NCBI GenBank assembly: GCA_018650795.1
Contig: JABIFG010000082.1
Span: 1 to 64,000 of the forward strand
Origin: Fidelibacterota bacterium
GTDB lineage: Bacteria > Fidelibacterota > UBA8477 > JABMPR01
Length of the DNA: 64,000 nt
Direction of reading: 5' to 3'
A program made the translations under genes and the position numbers. The notes beneath the pieces are model-generated. The model was given only the letters and a program-made list of their open reading frames with translations, was not told the origin of the DNA and did not search any database. How positions within the stretch are numbered: the stretch's first letter is position 1; every line of letters starts with the position of its first letter. Positions 51,953 through 62,473 of this stretch are shown in pieces.

Positions 51953-54115
51953 CTGTTGCAATAGCAAATACAGTCGTATAATTTTCAATTCTTCATAACT
52001 GACTCGCTCATGCAGGGCTTCATAAATTGGGCGAAGGGCTGTTGTTCCATGCTGCGCGAAAGACTTTTGTGCAGCATGTTGTTCCTCTATAGACAATTGA
52101 GATATCTCCAGAAAATTTTGGCTAAAAAGTAAAGGATTTCCCTCCGAACTAAACTTGTATAAATGATCAACAATGGTCTTCACTTGCACCTGGAATTCCT
52201 CTGTGAGCTCTAAAATTGATGAACCCGCGTTAAATTTTTCACCCACAACCTGATGGCGTGGTTTGCCAATCCTTTTAGTCCCCGGTATAGATTTCCCACT
52301 AGTCTTCTGCTTTGGTGTTTCAGCCAATTGATTAGCCTGGCAGAACTCGGTAATTTTCTGTATAAAGGGATCAGCATATTTAGCAAACTTCACTGAGCCA
52401 ACACCATGTAATTGCATCATAATTTCTTTTGTTTGAGGGAAATAGACAGCCATCTCTATCAACGTTTTGTCTGGGAAGATCACATACGGTGGTACCTTGG
52501 ATTGATCAGCCATATTTTTACGCAAAGTCCTCAATATACCAAATAGGTCTGAATCATATTTTTGCTCTGTTTTAGGCTGGGGGCGAATATCCTGCTGTGC
52601 CTCCAGTTTGGCTGAAATACTCTCATTGCCCCTCATTACAGCCCAGGCTTTGGCCGTTAATTTGAGGCTACCGTGTTGCATGTCCTGGGTCAAGAGTCCT
52701 TTCTGTACAAAATTTCTAGAAAGAAAAAACCACTGCTTTTTTGAGAGTTCTTTTCCAATACCATATGTAGAGAGATCGTGGTGGGCAAATTTCTTGATTT
52801 TCTGAGACTTTGAACCTCGTAGAATGTCAATAATATGACCAGCCCCAAAAATTTCTTTGGAGTGTTTGACACAGGACAAAAATTGTTGCGCTGGAATTGT
52901 CACATCCACAGTGGGTTGAGCTTCTGATAAACAGTTATCGCACATACCGCAATTTGTTCCGGGGTAGTCCTCTCCAAAATATTCCAACAGGGGGATGCGT
53001 CTACAATCTTCTGTTTCAGCGAAACCAACTAGCGCATTCAACTGGGTTGTAGCAATGACTTGTTCACCAGCTTGCTTCTGTTGAATAAAAAATTTGATCT
53101 TGCGAATATCGCCATATCCAAAAAGGAAAAGACAATCTGCTCGGAGTCCATCTCTACCAGCCCGGCCAATTTGCTGGTAATAGCTTTCAATATTGCTGGG
53201 TAGGTCGAAGTGTAAAATAAACCGAACGTTGGGTTTATTAATTCCCATACCAAAAGCAATGGTTGCAACCATGATTTGAGTGTCATCACTGATAAAACTG
53301 GCCTGGTTCAGTTGACGTACTTCATTGGGGAGTCCTGCATGATAAGGTTTTACGGAATAACCTTCTTCTTCGAGAAACTCAGCCATTTCGTCCACTTGTT
53401 TTCGAGAGAGACAGTAAATTATGCCTGATTGATTAGGGAATTTTTCAAGAAAAGTGAGGGTTTGTTGGGCAGATTGAGATTTTTGTTTTATCTCCAGAAA
53501 GAGGTTTTCCCTATTAAAACTGGCCACAAAACTGGCCGAAGCCTCAAACTGAAGCGATTTTCTAATGTCTTGCTGAACCCGCTGGGTAGCGGTTGCGGTT
53601 AAAGCCAGACACACTGCTTCAGGAAATTTATTTCTGAGATTCATGAGTTGACGATATTCCGGCCGGAAATCATGACCCCATTCACTAATACAGTGAGCCT
53701 CATCAATCGTAAAACAGGATACTTTTTGGGAGGCGAGTAGCGCAAGAGTCCTCTCCATGAGTAGGGTTTCAGGAGCCAGATAGAGCAGACGCACTTTATT
53801 CTGCCGGATGGCTTCGACATTTGTCCGATACTCATCTCTTGATAAAGAACTATTTAACATACGTGCTTCAATGCCCAGGGCATCAAGCTGTTTTACTTGA
53901 TCTTCCATGAGTGAAATCAGAGGGGAGACGACAATAGTCAATCCCTCAAAAAGCAGTGCTGGTATTTGGTAGCATAGAGATTTCCCACCACCCGTAGGCA
54001 TAATGCAAAGGGTATCTTTTTTATCAATAACATTTTGAATCACCTCTTTTTGCAAGGGGCGGAATTCATCGTAACCAAAGATTTCCTTGAGAATTAAGTG
54101 GGCATCTTTAATCAT
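51950..54115 (-). CDS. recQ: ATP-dependent DNA helicase RecQ
   Basis: A 721-residue helicase. Walker A PTGGGKS is at about residues 40-46. The Walker B DEAH box is in FTIDEAHCISEWGHDFRPEY. Motif VI is QQIGRAGRDG. The zinc-binding region has CRRIPLLEYFG and CGMCDNC, then an RQC winged helix, an HRDC domain near residues 520-600 and a C-terminal helical part, also seen in longer RecQ proteins. It unwinds DNA in recombination and repair. Its TAG is in frame with and 24 bp ahead of the aligned first codon of hicA. Confidence 0.95.
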   Translation of the reverse strand: MIKDAHLILKEIFGYDEFRPLQKEVIQNVIDKKDTLCIMPTGGGKSLCYQIPALLFEGLTIVVSPLISLMEDQVKQLDALGIEARMLNSSLSRDEYRTNVEAIRQNKVRLLYLAPETLLMERTLALLASQKVSCFTIDEAHCISEWGHDFRPEYRQLMNLRNKFPEAVCLALTATATQRVQQDIRKSLQFEASASFVASFNRENLFLEIKQKSQSAQQTLTFLEKFPNQSGIIYCLSRKQVDEMAEFLEEEGYSVKPYHAGLPNEVRQLNQASFISDDTQIMVATIAFGMGINKPNVRFILHFDLPSNIESYYQQIGRAGRDGLRADCLFLFGYGDIRKIKFFIQQKQAGEQVIATTQLNALVGFAETEDCRRIPLLEYFGEDYPGTNCGMCDNCLSEAQPTVDVTIPAQQFLSCVKHSKEIFGAGHIIDILRGSKSQKIKKFAHHDLSTYGIGKELSKKQWFFLSRNFVQKGLLTQDMQHGSLKLTAKAWAVMRGNESISAKLEAQQDIRPQPKTEQKYDSDLFGILRTLRKNMADQSKVPPYVIFPDKTLIEMAVYFPQTKEIMMQLHGVGSVKFAKYADPFIQKITEFCQANQLAETPKQKTSGKSIPGTKRIGKPRHQVVGEKFNAGSSILELTEEFQVQVKTIVDHLYKFSSEGNPLLFSQNFLEISQLSIEEQHAAQKSFAQHGTTALRPIYEALHERVSYEELKIIRLYLLLQQ

Positions 54116-54243
54116 ACTATGCTTCGATGGTTGGGAAATTTTATTGCTGTATAATTACAACAATCAATTTGTTGATTCATTTTATTGATCCGATTGTTTT
54201 TGGGTTGGCTGGAAATTATCTAACAACCCGGCATAATCACAGA

Positions 54244-54289
54244 TAAAAAATATTTGGAAGCCTACAATCGTAATCGTGGACTTCCAAAT
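54244..54289 (-). terminator. Rho-independent terminator of the aconitase gene
   Basis: ATTTGGAAG and CTTCCAAAT form a stem (54252-54289) with partial pairing inside; on the minus strand it is followed by ATTTTTTATCT. It lies 55 bp after the aconitase stop. Confidence 0.8.
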
Positions 54290-54344
54290 CGAATGGAACG
54301 ATCTTATCAAAAGCCCAGGAATTCAATAATGGGTACTCTCGTTA

Positions 54345-57023
54345 TCAGTCCAGTAAAGATCTCATCACATACTGAAGGATGCCACCATGACGATAGTATT
54401 CCAGTTCGTTGGGAGTGTCAATCCGAGTAGTCGCGGTAAATGAGAACTGACTGCCGTCTGTTCTGGTGCATTTAACTTCCAACTCTTTCCCTGGTTTAAG
54501 CCCCTCTGAGATTCCAGCGATAGAGAAGGTCTCTTCACCAGTCAATCCAAAACTGACCCGGCCCTCACCATCATTGAATTGAAGGGGTAAGACACCCATT
54601 CCAATGAGGTTGCTGCGATGAATTCGCTCAAAACTCTCGGCAATTACAGCTTTGACACCAAGCAGGTAAGTGCCTTTGGCAGCCCAGTCCCGACTTGAAC
54701 CCGTTCCATATTCTTTACCAGCAATAACTACCAGGGCAGTACCTTCAGCTTTGTATGCCATGGCTCCATCGAAAATGGTAGTTACATCACCCTCTGGCAT
54801 CTTCTTGGTGAAGCCACCTTCAGTACCTGGAGCCAGTAGGTTGCGAAGACGAATATTGGCAAACGTCCCACGCATCATGACCTCATGATTACCACGTCGG
54901 CTTCCATATGAGTTGAAATCCCTCACATCAGTTCCGTTGTCGATCAGATATTTTCCTGCTGGAGTATCTGCTGTGAAAGAGCCAGCGGGTGAAATGTGAT
55001 CTGTGGTGACCGAGTCACCTAAAAGAGCCAACAAGCGGGCATCTTGGATATCATCCAATTCACCAAAATCACGACTCATTCCTTCAAAGAAGGATGGTTT
55101 GCGGATGTAGGTTGAATCTGCTTCCCAGACAAAAGTATTTCCGTCAGGTGTATCCAGGTTTTGCCAGGCCGCATCACCAGCAAAGACATCAGCATACTTA
55201 GCTTTGAATTGCTCCGGTTTCACTGCTTTCGCCACAGCATCAGCAATTTCCTGGGAGCTGGGCCAAACATCCCTAAGGAAAACATCATTCCCATTTTTAT
55301 CCTGCCCCAGGGCATCATTATACATGTCGAAATCCATGGTGCCGGCCAGAGCATAAGCTACTACCAGAGGCGGTGAAGCCAGATAATTGGCTTTGACGTG
55401 GGGACTGATGCGACCCTCAAAATTTCGGTTACCAGACAGGACTGAGGTTGCTACCAGATCTCCATCTTCAACAGCAGCTGCGATGGGTGTTGGTAGGGGA
55501 CCGCTATTACCAATGCAGGTTGTACAACCGTACCCCACCAGGTTGAATTTCAATTGGTCGAGGTAGGGTGTTAAGCCAGCGGCATCAAGGTATTCAGTAA
55601 CCACTTTTGACCCTGGTCCAAGGCTGGGTTTAACCCATGGTTTTATATTCAAGCCAAGTTCAACGGCCTTTTTGGCCAGCAGACCAGCCCCAATCAAAAC
55701 GCTGGGGTTAGACGTGTTAGTACATGAGGTGATGGCTGCAATAACGACTGCTCCGTCCTTCATCTCAAAATCTGCGTCAGCTACGGCAGCGGTACCTTTA
55801 CTGTTTCCCCGTAGAACTTCCAGATCTCTGACCCAGGTAGTTTTTGATTTGCTCAACTCGATCCGATCCTGGGGACGTTTAGGTCCAGAGATGGAGGGTA
55901 CTACTGTACTCATATCCAGTGCAAGTGTGGCAGAGTAAACAGCATCTTCAACGCCGGCTTCATAGTACATGCCCTGAGCTTTGGTATAAGCTTCAACCAA
56001 CTCAACCTGTTCATCATCTCGACCAGTAAAGCGTAGGTAATTCAGGGTGGCAGCATTTACTGGGAAGTAACCCATGGTAGCGCCATACTCAGGTGCCATG
56101 TTAGCTATAGTAGCCTGGTCTTCCAGACTGAGGTGGGCAATACCATCACCATAAAATTCTACAAATTTTCCAACCACGCCTTCTGCACGGAGCATTTCAA
56201 CAACTGTCAAAACCAGATCGGTAGCCGTAGTGCCTTCGGCCATCTTTCCACTAAGCTTAAAGCCTACAACCTGGGGGATCAGCATGGAGATTGGTTGTCC
56301 CAGCATGGCGGCTTCAGCTTCAATACCACCGACACCCCAACCCATGACTCCCAGTCCATTGATCATGGTGGTGTGTGAGTCAGTACCCACTAGGGAATCA
56401 GGATAGATTTGGATGCCATCCTCAGTCTCATTCTTGAAGACAACCTGTGCCAGGTATTCCAGGTTGATCTGGTGAATAATACCTGTATCAGGTGGAACCA
56501 CATTAAAATTCTTAAATGCACCCTGTCCCCAGCGCAAAAAGCCATAGCGCTCGCGGTTGCGTTCCATTTCAATTGAAGCATTCTCAGCAAAGGCTGAGTT
56601 TGAGCCGAACTTATCGACTTGAACCGAGTGATCAATGACCAGGTCTGCTGGTTGCAGGGGATTGATTTTCTCAGGGTTACCGCCGAGATCGGCCATGGTG
56701 TCGCGCATTACAGCCAGATCTACTACTGCAGGGACACCGGTGAAATCCTGGAGCAAAACACGACTGGGGCGAAGCTGAATTTCATGTGAAGGTTTAGCTT
56801 GTGCATCCCAGTTAAGAATTGCGGTAACATCATCTTTGCTAACTGTGACATCATCTTCAAAGCGCAGCATGTTTTCCAGCAAGACTTTATGAGCAATGGG
56901 TAATTGTCTAAGCTCTTCATCTGCATTCAGTTTTGAGAGGGCAAAATATTCATGGTCTTTGCCATTAAGATTGAGATTTGACCGGGTCTGGAAACTGTCC
57001 AGAGATTTGGTTTTATTGGCCAT
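54345..57023 (-). CDS. acnA: Aconitate hydratase A
   Basis: An 892-residue TCA-cycle enzyme that isomerises citrate to isocitrate. The [4Fe-4S] ligands are visible: Cys434 in [10 protein letters not shown], and Cys500 and Cys503 in [15 protein letters not shown]. Other family blocks are [38 protein letters not shown], the swivel domain [19 protein letters not shown], and [18 protein letters not shown]. Length and motifs match AcnA/IRP1-type enzymes. CAGGAG precedes the ATG at 57023. It is divergent from a dicarboxylate transporter gene (256 bp apart), which may be shared metabolic logic. Confidence 0.97.
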   Translation of the reverse strand: MANKTKSLDSFQTRSNLNLNGKDHEYFALSKLNADEELRQLPIAHKVLLENMLRFEDDVTVSKDDVTAILNWDAQAKPSHEIQLRPSRVLLQDFTGVPAVVDLAVMRDTMADLGGNPEKINPLQPADLVIDHSVQVDKFGSNSAFAENASIEMERNRERYGFLRWGQGAFKNFNVVPPDTGIIHQINLEYLAQVVFKNETEDGIQIYPDSLVGTDSHTTMINGLGVMGWGVGGIEAEAAMLGQPISMLIPQVVGFKLSGKMAEGTTATDLVLTVVEMLRAEGVVGKFVEFYGDGIAHLSLEDQATIANMAPEYGATMGYFPVNAATLNYLRFTGRDDEQVELVEAYTKAQGMYYEAGVEDAVYSATLALDMSTVVPSISGPKRPQDRIELSKSKTTWVRDLEVLRGNSKGTAAVADADFEMKDGAVVIAAITSCTNTSNPSVLIGAGLLAKKAVELGLNIKPWVKPSLGPGSKVVTEYLDAAGLTPYLDQLKFNLVGYGCTTCIGNSGPLPTPIAAAVEDGDLVATSVLSGNRNFEGRISPHVKANYLASPPLVVAYALAGTMDFDMYNDALGQDKNGNDVFLRDVWPSSQEIADAVAKAVKPEQFKAKYADVFAGDAAWQNLDTPDGNTFVWEADSTYIRKPSFFEGMSRDFGELDDIQDARLLALLGDSVTTDHISPAGSFTADTPAGKYLIDNGTDVRDFNSYGSRRGNHEVMMRGTFANIRLRNLLAPGTEGGFTKKMPEGDVTTIFDGAMAYKAEGTALVVIAGKEYGTGSSRDWAAKGTYLLGVKAVIAESFERIHRSNLIGMGVLPLQFNDGEGRVSFGLTGEETFSIAGISEGLKPGKELEVKCTRTDGSQFSFTATTRIDTPNELEYYRHGGILQYVMRSLLD

Positions 57024-57279
57024 GGGAACTCCTGAAATTTATTGGGTTAATCAATGATATGTCTGTGGAAAGATTGCTATATTTAAAGATGCAAAGCACC
57101 TTACAAACTAAGATTTTACTTACCAAAATCAATCGCCATCAGAATTGTAAGAAGAAAACTCCCTCTACCCAACTAATGAATACAGGTGTATTAAATCCTG
57201 TTATGAAAGGTTTTAAATTGACTGATTTAAGACCATATTTCAGCCTTCATGTTTGAATCTGAAAAACAGGGAAGTTAAG

Positions 57280-58680
57280 TTGACTATATATATTGATGTA
57301 TTGTTCTGGATGCGTCAGAAGCGATGGTTCCTCTTTGCCATTGCATATGGTTTGGTCATGCATTTTGTAGTGACACCCCCAACTGACCTAAATCCCGCGG
57401 CTTTTGACGCCCTCATAATTATCTCAATGGCATTAATCTTAATAGTTACCGAGCCATTACCTCTCCCGGCAATAGCCATGTTTATGCTGTTTATGCAAGT
57501 AGTTTTGGGAATTGACACAGCCAATAATGTGGCATCGTCGTTTATGAATGATGCAGTGTTCTTTATTATGGGTTCTCTCATGCTAGCAGTGGCCATTGTG
57601 AGTCAGGGGCTGGACAAACGATTGGCCCTTGGGATCATCACTTTAACGGGACACAAAACATGGCGGATTATTGCTGGATTTACCACCATCTCAGCTATCC
57701 TGGCCTCCTTTATTGGAGAGCACACAGTCGCAGCCATGATGATGCCTGTTGGACTTACACTTGTTAGATATGCCCACAAAGATCCAAAGAAAGTAGCAGG
57801 ACTCACGGCAGCCCTGCTCTTCTCTATAGCTTATGGGGCCACCATCGGATCTATTGGAACACCTTCGGGAGGTGGACGCAATGTGATCATGATGAATTAC
57901 TGGGCTGAATTTGGGGATGGATCTGTGACCTATCTGGAATGGATAAAATATGTATATCCCATGGTGTTGATCCAAATACCATTCACCGTTCTCATTTTGT
58001 TATGGACATTTAAACCGGAGCATAGCAATCTGGATTCGGCGGTTCGAAAATTGGTAATTGATGTGGCTCATGCTGGTAAGATCAAGGGACGCGAATGGCT
58101 AGCCATTTTCCTGTTTGTTTTGGTTTTTCTCGGCTGGGTCTTTCTCAGTGAGGATTTTGGATTGGGGATTATCGCTCTCCTTGGTGTTTTCCTATATCTG
58201 GCCTTCGGACTGGTTGAATGGCAGGAGCTCAATCGGAAAACCAACTGGGGTGTCATTCTACTTTTTGGAGCTGCCATTTCCATCGGAATTCAAATGAATG
58301 AAACCGGTGCCGCGCAATGGATAGCCCAAGTGATCATAACCAATCTGGGGAGGGTTATCGATAGCCCCGCAGTCCTCCAGGGCAGCGTTTCAGTTCTCCT
58401 GACTGGCATCATGTCAAATATATTAAGTAGTTCGGCGACAGTGGCAGTTGTGGGTCCTATAGTACTTGATCTTGGAGGAGATAAAATTCTCATCGGATAT
58501 GCCACAGCCATTGCTTCAGCCTTTGGCTATTTCACTGCAGTAGCAGCTCCAGCCTGTACCATCATCTATTCCAGTGGGCTGGTAAAATCAAAAGACTTTC
58601 TACGAGCGGGTTGGAAAATGGGGGTTTTATCCCTTGTTAGCCTACTCGGTTTATCCTTAATATGGTGGCCATTATTATGA
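57280..58680 (+). CDS. SLC13/DASS family transporter, copy 1
   Basis: A 466-residue membrane protein with about 11-12 helices. DASS hallmarks: LPLPAIAM near residue 63, the re-entrant SNT-like region in ASFIGEHTVAAMMMPVGLT, GTPSGGGRNVIM, and the second SNT-like repeat NILSSSATVAVVGPIVL. It probably takes up dicarboxylates or related anions with sodium. The TTG at 57280 is preferred: AGGGAA is 8 nt upstream, and the N-terminus then aligns without gap with the copy 2 protein (MTIYIDVLFWMRQKRW against MHISADMLFWVQQKRW). The frame is open to 57253. Confidence 0.9.
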   Translation: MTIYIDVLFWMRQKRWFLFAIAYGLVMHFVVTPPTDLNPAAFDALIIISMALILIVTEPLPLPAIAMFMLFMQVVLGIDTANNVASSFMNDAVFFIMGSLMLAVAIVSQGLDKRLALGIITLTGHKTWRIIAGFTTISAILASFIGEHTVAAMMMPVGLTLVRYAHKDPKKVAGLTAALLFSIAYGATIGSIGTPSGGGRNVIMMNYWAEFGDGSVTYLEWIKYVYPMVLIQIPFTVLILLWTFKPEHSNLDSAVRKLVIDVAHAGKIKGREWLAIFLFVLVFLGWVFLSEDFGLGIIALLGVFLYLAFGLVEWQELNRKTNWGVILLFGAAISIGIQMNETGAAQWIAQVIITNLGRVIDSPAVLQGSVSVLLTGIMSNILSSSATVAVVGPIVLDLGGDKILIGYATAIASAFGYFTAVAAPACTIIYSSGLVKSKDFLRAGWKMGVLSLVSLLGLSLIWWPLL

Positions 58681-59597
58681 CAAAAAAGAAACCCTTATTC
58701 GATCCTAAATCACTCAAGTTTCTTACTGCAGTCAGTAGTGTAGAATATTCAAAACCAACATTGAAAATGGGTGCACTGATTGCCTCGGTCTTTGATGCCA
58801 GCCATGGTGTTGTATATGTTGGTGAGCGTGCCAGTGAGTTTCATGGCAGTTCAGTTAACCTGACTCGCACGAATCTGGACAACTGGAATATTATCCACCC
58901 TGGTCTTGAAGTCTTGGAATGGGCATTACAAGAATTGAAGAAATTGTCGCCTGAAAACAATGAGTTGGCTAAAATTCAGTTTAACCCTGATCATGTCTAT
59001 GAAGAAGATGGTCGTGTCCGAGTCATGCTGCCTGAAGAAAAAGGCTGCCGAATAGAGCTAGTTCTACGCGAAGGAGAACTGGTTGACCAATTGAGGAAGG
59101 AAATCCAACTGGAGAATTATGACCTTGCCATTATTGGTGGCAGTCAGAATAAACGACATCTTGCACATTCGCTCATCCAATACCTACCATCCTCTATATT
59201 TATACTTCAAAAATTTAATCCCAGGAAAAAATATAAACTATTACTTCTAGTCGATGATTCAATAGCTACAAACAAGTCCGTCGAGTGGGGAGCTTTGATT
59301 GCCGAAAAATTGGGATGGCCTGTACGCACGCTTACGGTTTCAAAAACCAAGCGTTTTGGAGCAGGGTATCAAGGAGCCGCAGATAAGGCGAAAGCATATT
59401 TTGATTCCAGAGGTATAGAAGTTGAACAATTTTTCCTCACGGGTGATCCAGTAAGAACTTTTGTAGATTTTGCAGGAGACAATCATTTCGTGATCATGGG
59501 TGCCTCTACTCTGAATCCGGTAAAGCAGCTCTTGTTTGGAAGTAAGCCTATCAAGACACTCGAACAAAGTGATGTCCCGATTCTGATCGTCCGATAG
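58677..59597 (+). CDS. Universal stress protein family protein
   Basis: A 306-residue cytoplasmic protein. The ATG at 58677 overlaps the transporter stop (ATGA); the open frame begins at 58662. The second half (from about residue 185) is a Usp domain: KLLLLVDDSIATNKSVEWG, then VIMGASTLNPVKQLLFGSKP near the C-terminus, the G-x2-G-x9-G(S/T)-like nucleotide-binding segment. The first half has a degenerate second Usp-like fold. Such tandem USPs are often encoded beside transporters and may gate them. It lies between two DASS genes. Confidence 0.85.
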   Translation: MTKKKPLFDPKSLKFLTAVSSVEYSKPTLKMGALIASVFDASHGVVYVGERASEFHGSSVNLTRTNLDNWNIIHPGLEVLEWALQELKKLSPENNELAKIQFNPDHVYEEDGRVRVMLPEEKGCRIELVLREGELVDQLRKEIQLENYDLAIIGGSQNKRHLAHSLIQYLPSSIFILQKFNPRKKYKLLLLVDDSIATNKSVEWGALIAEKLGWPVRTLTVSKTKRFGAGYQGAADKAKAYFDSRGIEVEQFFLTGDPVRTFVDFAGDNHFVIMGASTLNPVKQLLFGSKPIKTLEQSDVPILIVR

Positions 59598-59610
59598 CTA
59601 GACTTCTCCA

Positions 59611-61014
59611 ATGCATATCTCTGCCGACATGCTATTTTGGGTCCAACAAAAACGTTGGCTCCTGGTCGCATTGGTCGTTGGAGCTATTCTCTATTTTTTT
59701 GTTCCACATCCACAATCTCTTGGCCCGGATGGTTATCACATTCTCATCATCATTTTAATGACCCTCATTCTCATTTTGAAAGAACCCATACCCCTTCCAG
59801 CCATTGCTCTCCAGTTAATATTCTGGCAGGTCATGATCGGGGGCAGTACAGCCAATGAGGTTGGTGGCTATTTTATGAATGATGCTGTTTTCTTTATCAT
59901 GGGCTCGCTCATGTTGGCTGTAGCCATTGTGAGTCAGGGTCTCGATAAACGGCTAGCTCTGGGGATTATCCATCTTACCGGCAATAAAAGCTGGCGCATT
60001 GTTGCTGGTTTTACTGCAATCTCGGCCATTCTTTCAAGCTTTGTGGGTCCCCATATGGTGACAGCCATGATGCTTCCTGTCGCATTGACCCTGATTCGAT
60101 ATACCTCTGATAAAGGGCGTTCAAACACAGGACTTATTGCCGCTTTACTCTTTTCAATCGCGTACGGAGCAACCATTGGCTCCATCGGAACACCCAGTGG
60201 AGGTGGGCGCAATGTGATTATGATGAATTACTGGGCTGAATTTGGATCAGGCAGCCTAAGCTACATCGAATGGATGAAAATGGTTTACCCCATGGTGCTA
60301 ATTGAAATTCCCATCACCACTTTTATTATCTTAAAGACATTTCCGCCGGAATGGCAGAATCTTGACACAGCTGTGCGACGACTTTCTGTGGAAGTTGCGC
60401 ATGCCGGTAAGATGTCGGCCAAAGAGATTTTCTCACTCTTCTTGTTTGCAGGAGTTCTTTATGGCTGGATTGTGCTAAGCGAAGATTATGGACTGGGCAG
60501 TATCGCACTTATAGGAATTTTCCTCTTCATGGCATTTGGTCTGGTTTCCTGGAAGGATCTCAGTAGAGGGGTCAATTGGGGAGTGATTCTGTTGTTTGGG
60601 GCGACCATTTCCATTGGTGTCCAGATGAAAAATACTGGAGGAGCCGCCTGGCTGGCAGAGGGCAGTGTCAATCTTCTCCAGAACTTGATTCCTAATATTG
60701 ATGCATTACGTGCCGTTGTCTCTGTAGCATTGAGTGGGGTTTTATCAAATTTACTGAGTAGTTCAGCGACTGTGGCTGTGGTTGGTCCTGTTGTTCTTAA
60801 CCTGGGGGGTGACCCCATCTTATTGGGACTTGCCTCAGTGATATCTTCTGCCTTTGGATATTTTACTGCGGTAGCAGCACCGGCTTGCACCATTATATAT
60901 TCCAGTGGACTGGTCAAAGCGCCTGACTTTCTCCGGGCAGGCTGGAAGATGGCCATTATGTCTGTCATTTCCCTGGCTCTAGTGGCCCTGGTTTGGTGGC
61001 CGCTTTTGCGATAG
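59611..61014 (+). CDS. SLC13/DASS family transporter, copy 2
   Basis: A 467-residue paralogue of the transporter at 57280-58680, with the same helix layout and the motifs GTPSGGGRNVIMMNYWAEFG and NLLSSSATVAVVGPVVL. Differences concentrate at the N-terminus and in loop regions. It starts 13 bp after the universal stress protein stop, so the three genes are one operon. The two copies may differ in substrate or may form heteromers. ATG 59611 is the first start in frame. Confidence 0.9.
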   Translation: MHISADMLFWVQQKRWLLVALVVGAILYFFVPHPQSLGPDGYHILIIILMTLILILKEPIPLPAIALQLIFWQVMIGGSTANEVGGYFMNDAVFFIMGSLMLAVAIVSQGLDKRLALGIIHLTGNKSWRIVAGFTAISAILSSFVGPHMVTAMMLPVALTLIRYTSDKGRSNTGLIAALLFSIAYGATIGSIGTPSGGGRNVIMMNYWAEFGSGSLSYIEWMKMVYPMVLIEIPITTFIILKTFPPEWQNLDTAVRRLSVEVAHAGKMSAKEIFSLFLFAGVLYGWIVLSEDYGLGSIALIGIFLFMAFGLVSWKDLSRGVNWGVILLFGATISIGVQMKNTGGAAWLAEGSVNLLQNLIPNIDALRAVVSVALSGVLSNLLSSSATVAVVGPVVLNLGGDPILLGLASVISSAFGYFTAVAAPACTIIYSSGLVKAPDFLRAGWKMAIMSVISLALVALVWWPLLR

Positions 61015-61053
61015 ACAAGCTCCCTTCAAAAACATTAAAAAAATCATTTATGC

Positions 61054-61120
61054 CATCCCGAGCGGAGTCGAGGGATACAAATTTAACTAATTACCATGTC
61101 CCTCGACTCCGCTCGGGATG
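61054..61120. repeat. Palindromic dispersed repeat
   Basis: Two perfect 22-nt inverted arms (61054-61075 and 61099-61120) with the core GAGCGGAGTCGAGGGA flank a 23-nt spacer. A related single arm occurs at 39375-39396. The arrangement suits a REP-like dispersed element or a transcription terminator for the upstream operon. Confidence 0.75.
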
Positions 61121-61182
61121 ACGGCGGGGAGTTTCTAAAAACTGGTTTCGTTTATCCCATATAAATGCATTATCTTTCACCT

Positions 61183-62301
61183 ATGCAAAACTATGATGTG
61201 ATCGTGCTGGGAGCCGGTATCAATGGCTGCGGCATTGCAGAAAATCTGGCACAATCAGGTAAACAGGTGCTGCTCCTAGATAAGGAAGGTGTCGGACAGG
61301 GAACTTCCTCAAAATCCTCAAGGCTCATTCACGGTGGACTACGCTATCTGGAAACAGGTCAAATTCACCTTGTGTATGAAGCCCTCCATGATCGCCAAAG
61401 ACTCATTTCTAAATATCCAGGTCTGGTAGAGCCCAGACGATTCATTCTGCCCATTTATAAGAGTAGTCCCAGACCAGCCTGGATGATTAGAATTGGTTTA
61501 TGGATGTATGATCTGCTCTCGGGCTCACGTAAAGTTGGACGTTCCCAAACAGAGGATATCTCAACATTTAAATCAAGTTTCCCGGCATTCATAGAAGACG
61601 GTTTAACGTCGGTCCTCTCCTATGTTGATGCCAAGACCCATGATCGTGAATTGACCCGCAGAGTAGCCGATGATTTTCAGAAGCTTGGTGGGACGGTCAT
61701 CGTTCATTGCGAAATTGAAAGTGTCCATTGGAATAATGAAGGATTTGAGCTGCGGTCAAGTACTGGAGATTTCTCCGCACCCGTTCTGGTTAATGCCACC
61801 GGTCCCTGGCTCAATGAAGTGAATGAAAAATTTGATTTGCCAGCCCGCTTCCAAATCCGCAAGGTGAGCGGGATACATCTCATATTTGATGGTCTCATGG
61901 TGCCCGAACTCATGTTTATGCAAACCAGAGAAAAACGGATATTTTTTATCATTCCAGAGCCTGAAAATGACCAGACCCTTATCGGTACAACAGAGCGGGA
62001 GGAAGACTGCAACATGGATGACCTCCATGCCCAGGAAAGTGATATTCAGTATCTATTGGATCAAGTAAATGCTTATCTCAAGCCAGATCATCAATTTCAG
62101 AGAAAAGATGTGAGAGATATCTATATCGGTGTCAGGCCACTGGTTCGCAGAAAAGGTGATGTCACTGATGTCAGTCGTGAATACAAGCTAGATTTACATA
62201 CCCGGGGAGACACCAAATTGCTCCATATTTTTGGTGGTAAACTGACAACCTATTTATCCCTGGCTGAGAATGTGGCGAAGGTTTTGGGGGTTAGGAGTTA
62301 G
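61183..62301 (+). CDS. GlpD-like FAD-dependent oxidoreductase, short form
   Basis: A 372-residue protein. The dinucleotide fold is VIVLGAGINGCGIAENLA near residue 5, then SSKSSRLIHGGLRYLETGQ, a strong glycerol-3-phosphate dehydrogenase signature. VNATGPW and a final GGKLTTYLSLAENVAK match the substrate and FAD domains. It oxidises glycerol-3-phosphate to dihydroxyacetone phosphate in the family. It is about 130 residues shorter than the ~500-residue E. coli GlpD and lacks the C-terminal cap. Its electron acceptor is unknown. An ATG at 61165 is an alternative start; neither has a good ribosome site. Confidence 0.87.
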   Translation: MQNYDVIVLGAGINGCGIAENLAQSGKQVLLLDKEGVGQGTSSKSSRLIHGGLRYLETGQIHLVYEALHDRQRLISKYPGLVEPRRFILPIYKSSPRPAWMIRIGLWMYDLLSGSRKVGRSQTEDISTFKSSFPAFIEDGLTSVLSYVDAKTHDRELTRRVADDFQKLGGTVIVHCEIESVHWNNEGFELRSSTGDFSAPVLVNATGPWLNEVNEKFDLPARFQIRKVSGIHLIFDGLMVPELMFMQTREKRIFFIIPEPENDQTLIGTTEREEDCNMDDLHAQESDIQYLLDQVNAYLKPDHQFQRKDVRDIYIGVRPLVRRKGDVTDVSREYKLDLHTRGDTKLLHIFGGKLTTYLSLAENVAKVLGVRS

Positions 62302-62473
62302 GGGTTAGGCTCTTCTCTGGAGTGGAATTCACCTCACGACGACCTCAGCGTCTCTTTTTGAAAATAGGTTTAGGCTGACACAACCAATTCTAGAAATAGA
62401 AAAATGATTTCATTCAAACATTTCCTCAGCTAATCTATTCCCATCATTAAATGAAGCTGTAAAAGGGGTGATC

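Noticed and set aside
51950-54115. Defence-type role for recQ with hicBA next to it
   Set aside because: RecQ here has the normal housekeeping domain set, and hicAB are common adjacent genes; no further defence genes are present.
60486-60968. Minus-strand frame of 160 codons inside the second DASS transporter
   Set aside because: It mirrors the codon bias of the transporter gene and has no protein family features.
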